Shown piece after piece: positions 24,607 through 34,244 of a stretch of DNA of 48,618 nucleotides. The notes beneath the pieces were generated by a model. It did no database searches and had not been told where the DNA came from. It was given only the letters and a program-made list of their open reading frames with translations. Position 1 is the first letter of the stretch, and every line of letters begins with the position of its first letter. The stretch lies in assembly GCA_020630805.1 (NCBI GenBank), contig JAHDIM010000004.1, positions 1 to 48,618 on the forward strand. Reading direction: 5' to 3'. This DNA comes from Anaerolineales bacterium. Lineage in GTDB: Bacteria; Chloroflexota; Anaerolineae; Anaerolineales; UBA6668. Made by a program: the position numbers and the translations under genes.

Positions 24607-25444
24607 GACACTATCTGCCAAATCTACAAACCAATTCGTTCACCTTTTATCGATCTTAGTTCTTAGTAGCATATTAGCCGCCTGTAGCGCCGCACCACAA
24701 GAACCAGAAACAATTGTCGCTAATACAATTGAGCCAAGCATCGTCCCAACTGATGAGCCAACTCCAGCACCAGAAATAGAGGTGCCAACTGTTGCACCAA
24801 CCATAGAAGTTATTGTTGCTGAAGCTACATCAGAACCAACGCTTGAACCTACGCCAGCGCCAACCGCAACACTGGCACCGGCAATTGAGACAATAGAGGT
24901 TACTTATTTCACGGAATCACAGCAAGAGGGACCTTACTATCCAACGCAGAAGCTGGACGACCAAGATAATGACTTGATTGAGGTTGCAGGGCAGACCGAC
25001 CGCCCTGCTGGCAATGAGCTGTTACTAGAAGGCATTATTTATGATGCGACCGGAACCCCTTTGTCTGGCGTTCAGATTGAAATCTGGCAAACAGACGCGA
25101 ATGGCGTATATCTACATCCACAAGATCCAACAACTGAAAGTCGGGATCGCAACTTCCAGTTCTATGGAGAAGCCATTACAGCTGCAGATGGCAGTTACTT
25201 TTTCCGCACCATTGTCCCTGGCAAGTATGAGCCACGCCCGGTCCATATCCACTTCAAGGTCCGGGTAGAAGGACAGGAAGTGCTAACCAGCCAGATGTAT
25301 TTCCCAGACGACACAACCGCTCAAGGGCAAGATAGCTCGGTGTTTATCGAAGTAACCAGCGAAAACGACGTATTCCTTGGCACACGTGACGTCATTTTAC
25401 GAAATGAATATCCTGCATTTCATGCCGTCACGAGCGGGAATTAG
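24605..25444 (+). CDS. Lipoprotein intradiol-type aromatic ring dioxygenase
   Basis: A 279-residue protein with a lipoprotein signal (LAAC, Cys27). A long Pro/Thr/Glu linker (30-95) is typical of surface proteins. The intradiol dioxygenase core follows: QQEGPYYP at about 106-113, Tyr169 in NGVYLHP, Tyr208 in PGKYEPRP, and His214/His216 in HIHF. These are the expected two Tyr and two His ligands of Fe(III). Intradiol enzymes cleave catechols or protocatechuate. Extracellular lipoprotein versions are less well understood; they may act on polyphenols, and some members may bind rather than cleave. It converges with the ZIP gene only 1 nt away. Translation may be controlled by the upstream hairpin. 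Confidence 0.87.
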   Translation: MTLSAKSTNQFVHLLSILVLSSILAACSAAPQEPETIVANTIEPSIVPTDEPTPAPEIEVPTVAPTIEVIVAEATSEPTLEPTPAPTATLAPAIETIEVTYFTESQQEGPYYPTQKLDDQDNDLIEVAGQTDRPAGNELLLEGIIYDATGTPLSGVQIEIWQTDANGVYLHPQDPTTESRDRNFQFYGEAITAADGSYFFRTIVPGKYEPRPVHIHFKVRVEGQEVLTSQMYFPDDTTAQGQDSSVFIEVTSENDVFLGTRDVILRNEYPAFHAVTSGN

Positions 25445-25445
25445 A

Positions 25446-26192
25446 CTACTGCACAGCCTCAATGAGGACTTGGAAGGCGATCATGCCTGCTGCGGCAAGC
25501 GTGATCGTCACGCCGACGGTACTTGGCGAGGCATCTTCAAAGGTTTCTGGCACAATTTCAGAGAACACCATCCAGATCATTGCGCCAGCGGCAAAGCCTA
25601 GTCCCACTGGTAGAAATGGGAAAAATTGTTCCACAAATAAGAACGCAATTACGGCCATAATCGGCTGCGGCATACTAGACAGAATGCTGTAGGCAGCAGC
25701 CTTCCAGACTGGCATTCCGCGTGGCACAGAGACTAAACTAATCGCCAGACCTTCAGGGATATTGTGAATTGCGATTGCCAAGGCGATGAAAATCCCAAAC
25801 TTAATACCATCCCCAAATGACACCCCGACTCCAACACCTTCTGCCACCGAATGTAACGTCATGACGCCAATGATCAGTAACGACTTGCGAGCATCAGCCT
25901 GACGTAATCCTGCCAGCTCAACATCTTCACTTTCTTCTAGCCACCGCTTGCTGCCCATGATGAAGATCAAGCCCAATATTACGCCCAGCAAGACGTTGAG
26001 AGAGCTGTAAGTTAACCCTTCAAAAATCAGGCTAAAACTGGCTGCTAACATCATGCCAGCAGCCACAGCATTTGCAATTGCAATGGTACGCGGTTTTACG
26101 TCTTGAATAAATAGAAATGGCAGAGCGCCAAGGCCAGTGAAAACCGCAGTAAGGAGTGACCAGCCGAAGACAGAGAGTAAGGTTGAATTCAT
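25446..26192 (-). CDS. ZIP-family metal transporter
   Basis: Starting at the ATG at 26190-26192 gives 248 residues. The protein has about eight membrane helices and the metal-site motifs HSVAEG and HNIPEG in adjacent central helices, the hallmark of ZIP transporters (zinc, also iron or manganese). A short acidic loop (EESEDVEL) sits between helices 3 and 4. The gene converges with the dioxygenase gene. Whether the neighbouring iron-dependent enzyme and the iron ABC transporter share its metal supply is only suggestive. Confidence 0.9.
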   Translation of the reverse strand: MNSTLLSVFGWSLLTAVFTGLGALPFLFIQDVKPRTIAIANAVAAGMMLAASFSLIFEGLTYSSLNVLLGVILGLIFIMGSKRWLEESEDVELAGLRQADARKSLLIIGVMTLHSVAEGVGVGVSFGDGIKFGIFIALAIAIHNIPEGLAISLVSVPRGMPVWKAAAYSILSSMPQPIMAVIAFLFVEQFFPFLPVGLGFAAGAMIWMVFSEIVPETFEDASPSTVGVTITLAAAGMIAFQVLIEAVQ

Positions 26193-26363
26193 AAAAATCA
26201 GCAAGAGTTAACTGAGGTAAATTTTATCATTTACTACGGCGTACTGTCAGACGATAGACCAACATTGCTGTCAATTTCAGTCGCTAGCACAGGTTGTTCG
26301 TATTACAATAACTTCCAACAAACGAACACTATCTTCCCCGTCACGCAATAAGGAAAAGGACTC

Positions 26364-28259
26364 ATGACGAGAAAAGAACTGAGTGGCGATGTTTACTACC
26401 CAAGTGAAGACGTCGTCAATAACGCAAATATTCCCGATTATGACGCAGTCAATGAAAAAGCCGTCGCCGACTTAGCCGGATTTTGGGACGAAATTGCCCG
26501 CGAAAATTTTGAATGGTACTCCGACTGGCACACTACGCTAGATGATAGCAATGCCCCCTTCTACAAATGGTTTGTCGGCGGTGAAACCAACATCGTCCAC
26601 AACGCGCTGGATCGGCATATGTCGACTGCCACGCGCAACAAAGCTGCCATCATTTTTGAAGGCGAAGGCGGCGATGAACGCACCATCACATATCAACAAC
26701 TGAATCGATTAGTTTGTAAATTCGCCAATGTCCTGCGCAGTCAAGGCGTTGAAAAAGGCGATGTCGTCACCATCTACATGGGCTGTATTCCAGAAGCGGC
26801 TGTCGCCATGCTAGCCTGCGCTAAGATCGGTGCGATGCATTCTGTTGTATTCGGCGGGTTCTCAGCCGAGGCCTTATTAGGCCGCATCGATGACAGTAAA
26901 TCCAAGGTCTTGGTGACGTGTGATGGCGCTTGGCGGCGTGGCAATGTGGTCAATCTGAAGAAGATGGCGAACGCCGCAGCGAAGAAGTCCAAAACCATCG
27001 AAAAGATGATTGTGGTCAAGCGCACGGAAAACCGCGTGTACATGCAAGAAGGCCGTGACTTCTGGTATCACGACCTGATGGCCGACGCAGCAGACACCTG
27101 CGAAACCGCTCGGCTTTCAACCGAAGACAATCTCTTCATCTTGTATACCTCTGGCACCACAGGGCGTCCAAAAGCAATTTTGCACACCCATGGTGGCTAC
27201 ATGGTCTATACCGCGACGACGTTAAAATGGGTGTTTGATCTCAAAGACAACGATGTCTGGTGGTGTGCCGCAGATCCGGGGTGGATTACCGGCCACAGTT
27301 ACATTGTGTACAGTCCGCTCATCAATGGCGCGACCAGCATTATGTATGAAGGAACGCCAGACTTTCCTACGCCGGAACGCTGGTGGCAACTCATTCAAAA
27401 ATACGGCATCACCATTCTGTACACGTCTCCCACCGCAATTCGTGGACTGATGAAATACGGCAGTGACCGCCCTGCCAAATACGACCTTTCCAGCTTGCGC
27501 TTGCTAGGGTCAGTCGGTGAGCCGATCAATCCAGCGGCGTGGAAGTGGTATTACGAACATGTCGGTGGCAGCAACGCCCCAATCATGGATACGTGGTGGC
27601 AAACCGAAACTGGTGGTTTTATGATGACGCCATTGCCATCAGTCGGCCTAAAGCCTGGCTCAGCGACGCGTGGATTCCCCGGCATCTTGCCAGACGTGGT
27701 GGATAACGACGGCAACTCCGTCAAACCGGGAGAAGAAGGCACCTTGGTCATCAAAGGGCCGTGGCCAAGCATGCTGCGTACTATCTATGGCGATGACGAA
27801 CGCTACTTGAAGCAATACTGGAGCGCATTCAAAGAACAAGGCTGGTATTGCCCATCAGACAGCGCTAAGAAAGACGAAGATGGCTATATCTGGGTCATCG
27901 GTCGTCAAGATGATGTCATCAACGTTGCTGGGCACCGGCTAGGGACGGCAGAAATCGAAAGTGCATTGGTCAGCCATCCCGCTATAGCTGAAGCAGCCGT
28001 AGTTGGACTGCCGGACGAAATCAAAGGCACAGTCGTCAAAGCGTTCTGCATTTTGAACGAAGGCAATGAAGCCACAGACGAACTTGCGCAAGCCGTTCGG
28101 AACCACGTCGGTGTTGAAATCGGCGCGATTGCGAAACCAGCCGCCGTTGCATTCGTCAATGGTCTGCCAAAGACCCGCTCGGGCAAAATCATGCGGCGCG
28201 TGCTGAAAGCGCAAGAACTCGGTCAAGATGTAGGTGATCTTTCTACGCTGGCAGATTAG
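26364..28259 (+). CDS. acs: Acetyl-CoA synthetase (AMP-forming)
   Basis: A 631-residue enzyme, close to the family length of about 650. Motifs are YTSGTTGRPK (261-270) for AMP binding, the WWQTETGG acetate/adenylate segment, GRQDDVINVAGHRLG hinge, and KTRSGKIMRR with catalytic Lys608, the acetylation-regulated residue. It activates acetate to acetyl-CoA through acetyl-AMP. The ATG has AGGA at a 9-nt spacing. A hairpin terminator follows. It may also serve acetate from inositol or amino acid catabolism in this organism, although no operon links them. Confidence 0.95.
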   Translation: MTRKELSGDVYYPSEDVVNNANIPDYDAVNEKAVADLAGFWDEIARENFEWYSDWHTTLDDSNAPFYKWFVGGETNIVHNALDRHMSTATRNKAAIIFEGEGGDERTITYQQLNRLVCKFANVLRSQGVEKGDVVTIYMGCIPEAAVAMLACAKIGAMHSVVFGGFSAEALLGRIDDSKSKVLVTCDGAWRRGNVVNLKKMANAAAKKSKTIEKMIVVKRTENRVYMQEGRDFWYHDLMADAADTCETARLSTEDNLFILYTSGTTGRPKAILHTHGGYMVYTATTLKWVFDLKDNDVWWCAADPGWITGHSYIVYSPLINGATSIMYEGTPDFPTPERWWQLIQKYGITILYTSPTAIRGLMKYGSDRPAKYDLSSLRLLGSVGEPINPAAWKWYYEHVGGSNAPIMDTWWQTETGGFMMTPLPSVGLKPGSATRGFPGILPDVVDNDGNSVKPGEEGTLVIKGPWPSMLRTIYGDDERYLKQYWSAFKEQGWYCPSDSAKKDEDGYIWVIGRQDDVINVAGHRLGTAEIESALVSHPAIAEAAVVGLPDEIKGTVVKAFCILNEGNEATDELAQAVRNHVGVEIGAIAKPAAVAFVNGLPKTRSGKIMRRVLKAQELGQDVGDLSTLAD

Positions 28260-28282
28260 TCACCACCTAACGTACAAAATAC

Positions 28283-28316
28283 AAAAAGCACTGGACGCAA
28301 TGTTCGGTGCTTTTTT
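28283..28316 (+). terminator. Rho-independent terminator after acs
   Basis: AAAAAGCACTGGA (28283-28295) pairs with TTCGGTGCTTTTT (28303-28315) with two G-U pairs and a 7-nt loop. The right arm runs into a T-tract (28311-28316). Confidence 0.85.
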
Positions 28317-28334
28317 GTTTGAACATAACAGCAG

Positions 28335-28428
28335 AAAATAATTAACCGCTAAATTGATAACGATTAATTGCTAACTGTGACGCCCCTCATTAGCCATTAA
28401 AAGTTATCCGTTTAGCCATTAATTATTA
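28335..28428. repeat. Palindromic spacer, AATTAAC/GCTAAA family
   Basis: The 41-nt left arm (28335-28375) and right arm (28388-28428) are imperfect reverse complements composed of AATTAAC/GCTAAAT/GATAACG-like units. The 12-nt loop is GC-rich. It occupies the gap (28260-28573) between the acs terminator and the iron-transport operon, for which no convincing promoter was seen. Confidence 0.8.
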
Positions 28429-28573
28429 AACAAGTGTTCACCTCGGTTAACTCGCACTCTCCACCCCTGCAACTTCCAAGCACACCGGAAGCCATTTCTC
28501 TATTGTCATTCGGCGCTACAATTCATTTCGCGCAACTGTAAAGATTTCATTGCGCGTTTTTTGAGTAGCAGCA

Positions 28574-30151
28574 TTGACCTTTCATAAACTTCAACCCCGC
28601 TATATAGTGCTCCAAATCTTGGCAGTTCTAATTGGCTTACTGTTGTTACTGCCCCCCATTTACATCCTAATTCGGGCCAGCGAAAGCATTCCTGACGCGG
28701 TCGATATTCTGACAAAATCATCGACGTTTTGGACGCTCATTCGCACCGTCGGATTGTCTGTTACTGTCACGGCACTCTCGACGCTTATCAGCATTCCACT
28801 GGCATGGCTTACAACCCGCGCACAGCTGCCGGGACGCCGAATTTGGGCCATTCTTTTGGCGCTGCCCTTGGTCATTCCAAGTTATGTGGGCGCTTACTTG
28901 TTTGTGTCGGTCTTTGGCCCACTTGGGATGATCAGCAGTTGGCTAGAGCCATTGGGAATAGAGGCTGTTCCCAATGTTTATAGCTTCTGGGGCACAGTCT
29001 TAGTGCTAACATTGATGAGCTACCCCTACGTGTTCTTGGCTACCCGCAATGCGCTCAACAATACAGATCCAGCCTTAGAAGAAGCCGCAAGATCTTTAGG
29101 GTACTCACCACTAGAAACGTTTCAAAAGATTGTCTTCCCACTAATCCGACCTGGGATTGCAGCTGGGGCATTGCTTGTTGCCCTGTATGTGCTGCGCGAT
29201 TTTGGCGCAGTTTCAGTGATGCGTTTCAACACGTTTACGCGCGTCATCTACATTCAATATCAATCCTTTCTTAGCCGTTCGCTAGCAGCCGCGCTCGCTA
29301 TTCCATTGATTGTGTTGACCCTGCTGCTTGTCACGGCCGAAATCCGCCTGCGCAGCCAGCATCGACAGCAGCACAAAGACAGTGGTGCACAACGCCCTGT
29401 CCATCTGCAAGCCTTAGGCGCATGGAAATGGCCTGCTCTCATTTACTGCTCAGTCATTGTCTTGCTTGGTCTCATTGTGCCAGCGGGCGGATTGCTGTAT
29501 TGGTTAATCCGTGGCGTCGCAAATGGCGAAGTCATTGGTAATCTGTGGAGCGCCGTCGGCAATACATTTGTCGCTGGTAGCGGTGCTGCAGTGTTGACAC
29601 TCTTCACTGCGCTGATTGTTGCCTTTCTGTCTGTCAACCGCAGTGAGACGTGGTTAGCGCGCACGCTAGAAAAAATTTCGTATGTCGGGTTCGCCCTGCC
29701 AGGAATTGTTGTCGCGTTGGCACTGGCATTCTTTGCAGTGCGCTACTCGCGTTTCTTATACCAATCACTCCCGATGTTGCTAATCGCCTACATGATTTTG
29801 TATATCCCACAGGCAGTCGGCACGTTGCGGACATCTTTATTACAAGTGCGCAAGAGTCTCAACGAAGCGTCACGCAGCTTAGGCTTCTCTGCATTTCTGA
29901 CTTTTTTACGCGTGACATTCCCCCTAATCCGCTCAGGTGTGTTTGCTGGGGGGGCCTTGGTGTTCTTAACTGTTGTGAAAGAATTGCCAGCTACTCTCCT
30001 CCTTAGTCCATTGGGCTTCCCAACGCTCGCAACGTTAGTGTGGGACAACGTCTCCGAGGCATTTTTTGCAAAAGCCGCCGCGCCAGCGCTTTTATTGATC
30101 TTAGTGTCATCTGTACCGATGGCAATTCTTACTTTCCGTGAACAACGCTAG
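28574..30151 (+). CDS. Ferric-iron-type ABC transporter permease, two fused permease domains
   Basis: The 525-residue membrane protein has about twelve helices in two homologous halves. Each half ends in an EAA-type loop: EEAARSLGYSPLETFQKIVFP in the first and NEASRSLGFSAFLTFLRVTFP in the second. This FbpB/FutB fused arrangement is typical of Fe(III) importers. The only possible start near the N-terminus is the TTG at 28574, since an in-frame TGA lies at 28562-28564; no Shine-Dalgarno is evident. The stop is 2 nt before the ATPase start, so the two are coupled. Thiamine or molybdate permeases are less likely because the halves are fused and the ATPase and binding protein fit the iron family. 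Confidence 0.9.
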   Translation: MTFHKLQPRYIVLQILAVLIGLLLLLPPIYILIRASESIPDAVDILTKSSTFWTLIRTVGLSVTVTALSTLISIPLAWLTTRAQLPGRRIWAILLALPLVIPSYVGAYLFVSVFGPLGMISSWLEPLGIEAVPNVYSFWGTVLVLTLMSYPYVFLATRNALNNTDPALEEAARSLGYSPLETFQKIVFPLIRPGIAAGALLVALYVLRDFGAVSVMRFNTFTRVIYIQYQSFLSRSLAAALAIPLIVLTLLLVTAEIRLRSQHRQQHKDSGAQRPVHLQALGAWKWPALIYCSVIVLLGLIVPAGGLLYWLIRGVANGEVIGNLWSAVGNTFVAGSGAAVLTLFTALIVAFLSVNRSETWLARTLEKISYVGFALPGIVVALALAFFAVRYSRFLYQSLPMLLIAYMILYIPQAVGTLRTSLLQVRKSLNEASRSLGFSAFLTFLRVTFPLIRSGVFAGGALVFLTVVKELPATLLLSPLGFPTLATLVWDNVSEAFFAKAAAPALLLILVSSVPMAILTFREQR

Positions 30152-30153
30152 TC

Positions 30154-31203
30154 ATGACAACTACACCGCCGGTTATTGAATTCAAAAACGTCTCCAAAAC
30201 GTTCCCTAGTCGCGATGTGACAGCCGTTCACGATGTCTCATTCAAAGTGCAGGAAGGTGATCTTGTCATCGTGATTGGCCCTTCCGGTGCGGGAAAAACT
30301 ACCGTTCTCCGCTTGCTGGCTGGGTTTGAAGAACCAGATCAAGGTGAGATTTTGATCAATGGGAATGTGGTTGCGTCTAACCGCAAGTTAGTCCCGCCTG
30401 AAAAGCGTGGCATCGGCATGGTCTTTCAAGATTATGCTCTGTTTCCGCACCTGAATGTCGCGGACAATATTGCATTTGGGTTGCGCAAGGCCTCAAAACG
30501 GGAAAAGAAAGACCGGGTCTCCCGATTACTAGACCTGATTGGTTTACCAGGCATTGAAAAGGCATATCCCCACGAATTGTCAGGTGGGCAACAGCAGCGC
30601 GTCAGCATGGCTCGGGCCCTAGCCCCCAAACCTGTGCTCTTGCTCATGGATGAACCTTTCTCAAACGTCGATGCCGAACTGCGCACGCAACTGCGGGAGG
30701 AAGTGCGGGAGATCCTCAAGCATACAAACACGACTGCGTTGATGGTGACCCATGACCAGCAAGAGGCTAGCGAAATGGCGGACTATCTTGCGATTCTAAA
30801 AGACGGCCATCTTGAACAATGGGGTACCCCACACGACATTTACTGTAAGCCAGTGACAATGTTTATCGCCAACTTCTTTGGCGGCGGGATGCTCATTCCG
30901 GGCGTGGTCAATGGCGACATGATTGAATCAGAACTAGGATCAATTTCCGCACCGAACACGGTAAAAGATGGAGCCACGGTGAAATTGTCCGTGCGGTCAG
31001 AGAATATTCGACTAACCGCAAACGCGCATGGTGTCGCTAGCATTTATCAACGGCGCTACTGGGGTGGACACTACCATTACTCTATCAAGTTGGAGTCTGG
31101 GATGATGCTACAAGCAGCCCAAGATACCGAATCACCTTTTGACGTCGGACAACGCGTCGATGTTCAAGTCGATTTACAAGACATCAATATCTTTGAAGAG
31201 TAA
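30154..31203 (+). CDS. Ferric-iron-type ABC transporter ATP-binding protein
   Basis: A 349-residue ATPase with Walker A GPSGAGKTT (42-50), signature LSGGQQQ (142-148), Walker B MDEP (165-168) and an H-loop in VTHDQQEASEMAD. A C-terminal TOBE-like domain (from about 240) ends the protein, as in FbpC and other CUT1-like importers. It energises the fused permease just upstream. The binding-protein gene follows after a 330-nt gap holding a long palindrome. Of FbpC-like and PotA-like ATPases, the adjacent binding protein suggests the former. Confidence 0.92.
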   Translation: MTTTPPVIEFKNVSKTFPSRDVTAVHDVSFKVQEGDLVIVIGPSGAGKTTVLRLLAGFEEPDQGEILINGNVVASNRKLVPPEKRGIGMVFQDYALFPHLNVADNIAFGLRKASKREKKDRVSRLLDLIGLPGIEKAYPHELSGGQQQRVSMARALAPKPVLLLMDEPFSNVDAELRTQLREEVREILKHTNTTALMVTHDQQEASEMADYLAILKDGHLEQWGTPHDIYCKPVTMFIANFFGGGMLIPGVVNGDMIESELGSISAPNTVKDGATVKLSVRSENIRLTANAHGVASIYQRRYWGGHYHYSIKLESGMMLQAAQDTESPFDVGQRVDVQVDLQDINIFEE

Positions 31204-31533
31204 GACTAACCACAGTTAACTCTGCATTTGCATCTGCACATCATTGCAGTTGACTATCCCTTTATTTTGAATAAACCATTAGGATTTGCAGCGCTCTTAT
31301 TTCCCCCCATAATTTCTACAATAAAAACAAACTGAAATTTTTCTTAACACGGATAGGGATGAACACGGATTCCTTTTGTAGAACAATTATCTATTGCACT
31401 TATGAGGATAGCCGTTTTATGAATTTCAGAATTGGAAATCGCCATAAATCTCCTAGTAAAAATATCCGTGTTCCTCCACATCCGTGTTAAGAATCAAAAC
31501 TGGACCTAAATCGTTTCCCTATCGAGGAGAAAA
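31204..31533. other. Gap between iron ATPase and binding-protein genes
   Basis: The first part (31204-31340) has no clear element apart from AT-rich sequence. A long palindrome fills 31341-31493. The following 40 nt contain a strong GAGGAG Shine-Dalgarno for the binding-protein gene. No coding frame is seen. Confidence 0.6.
31341..31493. repeat. Palindromic spacer, ACACGGAT family, copy 2
   Basis: Left arm 31341-31370 and right arm 31464-31493 are 30-nt imperfect reverse complements. They contain TTCTTAACACGGATAGGG and CACATCCGTGTTAAGAA, matching the outer arms of the spacer at 10407-10557. Confidence 0.9.
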
Positions 31534-32574
31534 ATGTCTACAAAAAATCTATTTACCATTTTGCTGGCTGGCCTAATGCTAGTTGTCTCTGCTTGTAGCA
31601 CTGCAGAAGCGCCAACTGAACCCGTTGAAACAGACAGTTTGGTCATTTACTCTGGCCGCAAGGAAAGCCTCGTTGGCCCATTGATTGAACAATTTGAAGC
31701 CGAAACAGGCATCAATGTTGAAGTTCGCTGGGGGAGCACAGGCGAAATCGCCGCCCTGCTCATGGAAGAAGGTGCGAACTCACCCGCCGATGTCTTCTTT
31801 GCGCAAGACCCAGGTGGGTTAGGTGCCGTTGCCAATGCTGGTTTGCTTCGTGAACTTCCAGCCGAGGTGCTCAATCAGGTGCCAGAAAATTTCCGTTCCA
31901 ATGACAACCAATGGATTGGCATTTCTGGCCGCGCCCGTGTGATTGCATACAACACTGACGCAATTAGCGATCCGGCGACTGAACTACCGCAAGATATTTG
32001 GGACTTTACAAACCCAGAGTGGAAAGGCCGCATTGGGTGGCCACCAACCAACGGTTCTTTTCAAGCCATGGTCACGGCGATGCGCGCCGAATGGGGCGAC
32101 GAAAAGACTCAAGAATGGCTGTTGGGGATCCAAGCGAATGAGCCCGTGGTGTATGAAAAGAACACACCGACTGTTGCCGGTGTTGGGGCGGGTGAAGTCG
32201 AAGTCGGGTTTGTCAACCACTACTATCTCTATCGATTTTTGGCTGAAGAAGGTGAAACCTTTGCGGCGCGCAATCACTTCTTAACTGGTGGTGGTCCAGG
32301 GTCCTTGTTGATGGTCGCTGGCGCGGGGATCATGGACAGCAGCGTGAATAGTATCAACGCTGAAAAGTTCATCAACTACATGCTGTCTGCTGATGGTCAA
32401 CAGTACTTCACCGACGCGACCTATGAATATCCAGTTATTGATGGCATCGCAACTGTTGATGGCCTGCCACCACTCGCTGACCTTAGTGGTAACGCGTTGG
32501 ATATTGATGTATCAGAATATTCTGACCTCGCTGGCACTGTGGAAATGCTCAGTGAATTGGGGATTTTGCCGTAG
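31534..32574 (+). CDS. Ferric-iron-binding lipoprotein of the ABC transporter (FbpA/FutA-like)
   Basis: A 346-residue lipoprotein with lipobox VSAC (Cys21) and a preceding hydrophobic segment. The mature domain begins LVIYSGRKESLVGPL and has ADVFFAQDPGGLGA, matching class I/II iron-binding proteins. Aromatic residues likely to coordinate iron include Tyr39 and the pair in NHYYLYRF (228-235). It would deliver Fe(III) to the fused permease and ATPase encoded upstream. A strong GAGGAG Shine-Dalgarno precedes the ATG. A bidirectional terminator follows. Other anions (phosphonate, sulfate) are unlikely given the YY motif. Confidence 0.9.
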   Translation: MSTKNLFTILLAGLMLVVSACSTAEAPTEPVETDSLVIYSGRKESLVGPLIEQFEAETGINVEVRWGSTGEIAALLMEEGANSPADVFFAQDPGGLGAVANAGLLRELPAEVLNQVPENFRSNDNQWIGISGRARVIAYNTDAISDPATELPQDIWDFTNPEWKGRIGWPPTNGSFQAMVTAMRAEWGDEKTQEWLLGIQANEPVVYEKNTPTVAGVGAGEVEVGFVNHYYLYRFLAEEGETFAARNHFLTGGGPGSLLMVAGAGIMDSSVNSINAEKFINYMLSADGQQYFTDATYEYPVIDGIATVDGLPPLADLSGNALDIDVSEYSDLAGTVEMLSELGILP

Positions 32575-32597
32575 GGTCTAGCGCATAATCTAAACAA

Positions 32598-32649
32598 AAA
32601 AGGCGGGCTTCTTCTCAAGACTTAGATCTCGAAAAGAAGCCCGCCTTTT
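32598..32649. terminator. Bidirectional terminator
   Basis: AAAAGGCGGGCTTCTT (32598-32613) and its exact complement at 32634-32649 form a 16-bp stem with a 20-nt loop and A/T tracts on both sides. It serves the iron operon (plus) and the secreted dehydrogenase (minus). Confidence 0.95.
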
Positions 32650-32670
32650 GCTTATGACATAGCAGCAGTG

Positions 32671-34134
32671 TTATTGACCAACAATCTTATACACCGCACC
32701 ACCAATATAATCGAGCACATACACTTCACCAGCTTCATCTTCACCGAACGAGCTCACAAACAATCCAGACTCCGCTAAGGTAATTGTTTGTAAATCCCCA
32801 GGTGCAACTTCACGCAAACCCCAAATAGTGCCCGTGCAATAGTCACTGTATAAATATGTCCCAAACAAGCTTGGGAACTCTACACCACGATAGACATACC
32901 CGCCGGTCACTGAACACCCAAGGCTGTGGTCATATTCTGCAATTGGCGCAAGATATGGCGCTGGATCACACGTGCCTGCACCAGCGTAACAATGGTTGCC
33001 TTCAAGGACATTCCATCCTAGATTCAAGCCACCTACGCCGGCTGGGATGAGGCTAATTTCTTCATATTCATTCTGACCGACATCGGCAACAAACAAGTTA
33101 CCTGTCGCGCGGTCAAAACTAAAGCGCCAAGGGTTACGAAGGCCGGTCGCCCACACTTCAGGCGCTCCGCCGCCGTTGACATACGGATTTGAGGGTGGAA
33201 TTGCATACGTTCCAGACACATTGATGTCGATACGTAAAATCGCGCCGAATGGTGTGCTGGCATTTTGCCCGTGCCCGAGCGGGTCACCGCCACCGCCGCC
33301 GTCACCCAAGCCAAGGTATAGATATCCATCGGGGCCAAATGAGAGCTGCCCCCCATTGTGATTTACAAACGGCTGTGGAATTTGCAAGACAGTCTTTTGT
33401 GTGGCTGGGTCAATCAGGTTTGCATCTGTTGAGACCGTCCAACGTGCGACAACCGTATCGCCTGCTAAGTTTGAGTAATGCCCAAATACATAGCCGTTTT
33501 GCGCATAGTTAGGATGAAAAGCAAGGCCCAGAAAGCCTTTTTCGCTCGTGTTCCCCAACACTTGCTGATTGATATTCAAAAATGGTACTGGATTGATGAC
33601 ACCGTTTTCAACGATCCAAACAATGCCGCGTTGTTCAACAACAAATACCCGACCAGACTGATCACCAGCGTGTGTCAGGTAGACCGGATTTTGGAAGCCT
33701 GTAACAACAGGCAACAACCCTACAGACTGGCTAGCTGAAACTGGGAACTGAGGTACAGCAGGTAACGTTGGTTTTTCAGCAATGTTCCCTGTTGGCAATG
33801 GCGCAATGGTTGGTTCAGGTAATGGTGTCGGGATTGGCGGCGGATCAATGACCACCTGCGGATTAGGCAACGCATTTGAAACACCGGGTAAATTCAAGTG
33901 TTGTCCAACGTAAATCGCGTTGGGGTTTGTAATTTGCGGGTTAGCCGCTAATAGATCATCAACTGAAATCCCAAGATTTCGCGCGATTTTCGACAAAGAA
34001 TCGCCAGCTTGCACAACATACACATTGTTTTCAGCATCACCATGCTGCTGGCTCGCAGCAAAAGTGGTCCCGCCAATAAGCAATGCAACAATAACAATAA
34101 ACCACCACAGTCTAGGGGTGCGAATAGGTTTCAT
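32671..34134 (-). CDS. Secreted LysM plus PQQ-type sugar dehydrogenase-like protein
   Basis: The 487-residue protein has a hydrophobic signal segment (WWFIVIVALLIGG, 10-22), a LysM domain (about 38-82, VVQAGDSLSKIARNLGI and VGQHLNLP) and a Pro-rich linker (84-125). A beta-propeller of the glucose/sorbosone dehydrogenase family follows, with GFLGLAFHPNY, NHNGGQLSFGPDGYLYLGLGDGG, GLRNPWRFSFD and GGYVYRG. These proteins oxidise sugars at PQQ or act as hedgehog-like binders. The LysM would bind peptidoglycan or chitin-like glycans. Which role applies here is not determined. It is transcribed alone, ending near the shared terminator. Confidence 0.88.
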   Translation of the reverse strand: MKPIRTPRLWWFIVIVALLIGGTTFAASQQHGDAENNVYVVQAGDSLSKIARNLGISVDDLLAANPQITNPNAIYVGQHLNLPGVSNALPNPQVVIDPPPIPTPLPEPTIAPLPTGNIAEKPTLPAVPQFPVSASQSVGLLPVVTGFQNPVYLTHAGDQSGRVFVVEQRGIVWIVENGVINPVPFLNINQQVLGNTSEKGFLGLAFHPNYAQNGYVFGHYSNLAGDTVVARWTVSTDANLIDPATQKTVLQIPQPFVNHNGGQLSFGPDGYLYLGLGDGGGGGDPLGHGQNASTPFGAILRIDINVSGTYAIPPSNPYVNGGGAPEVWATGLRNPWRFSFDRATGNLFVADVGQNEYEEISLIPAGVGGLNLGWNVLEGNHCYAGAGTCDPAPYLAPIAEYDHSLGCSVTGGYVYRGVEFPSLFGTYLYSDYCTGTIWGLREVAPGDLQTITLAESGLFVSSFGEDEAGEVYVLDYIGGAVYKIVGQ

Positions 34135-34244
34135 ATTCCTCCATGAATAGAAATAGTGAAACTTTATTTTAGTGTTTGGACAATCTTCTGGCAGTTAGAA
34201 GTTGAGAAGTAGTGGTGGAGCGGAATAGAAATGCTCACATTGAG

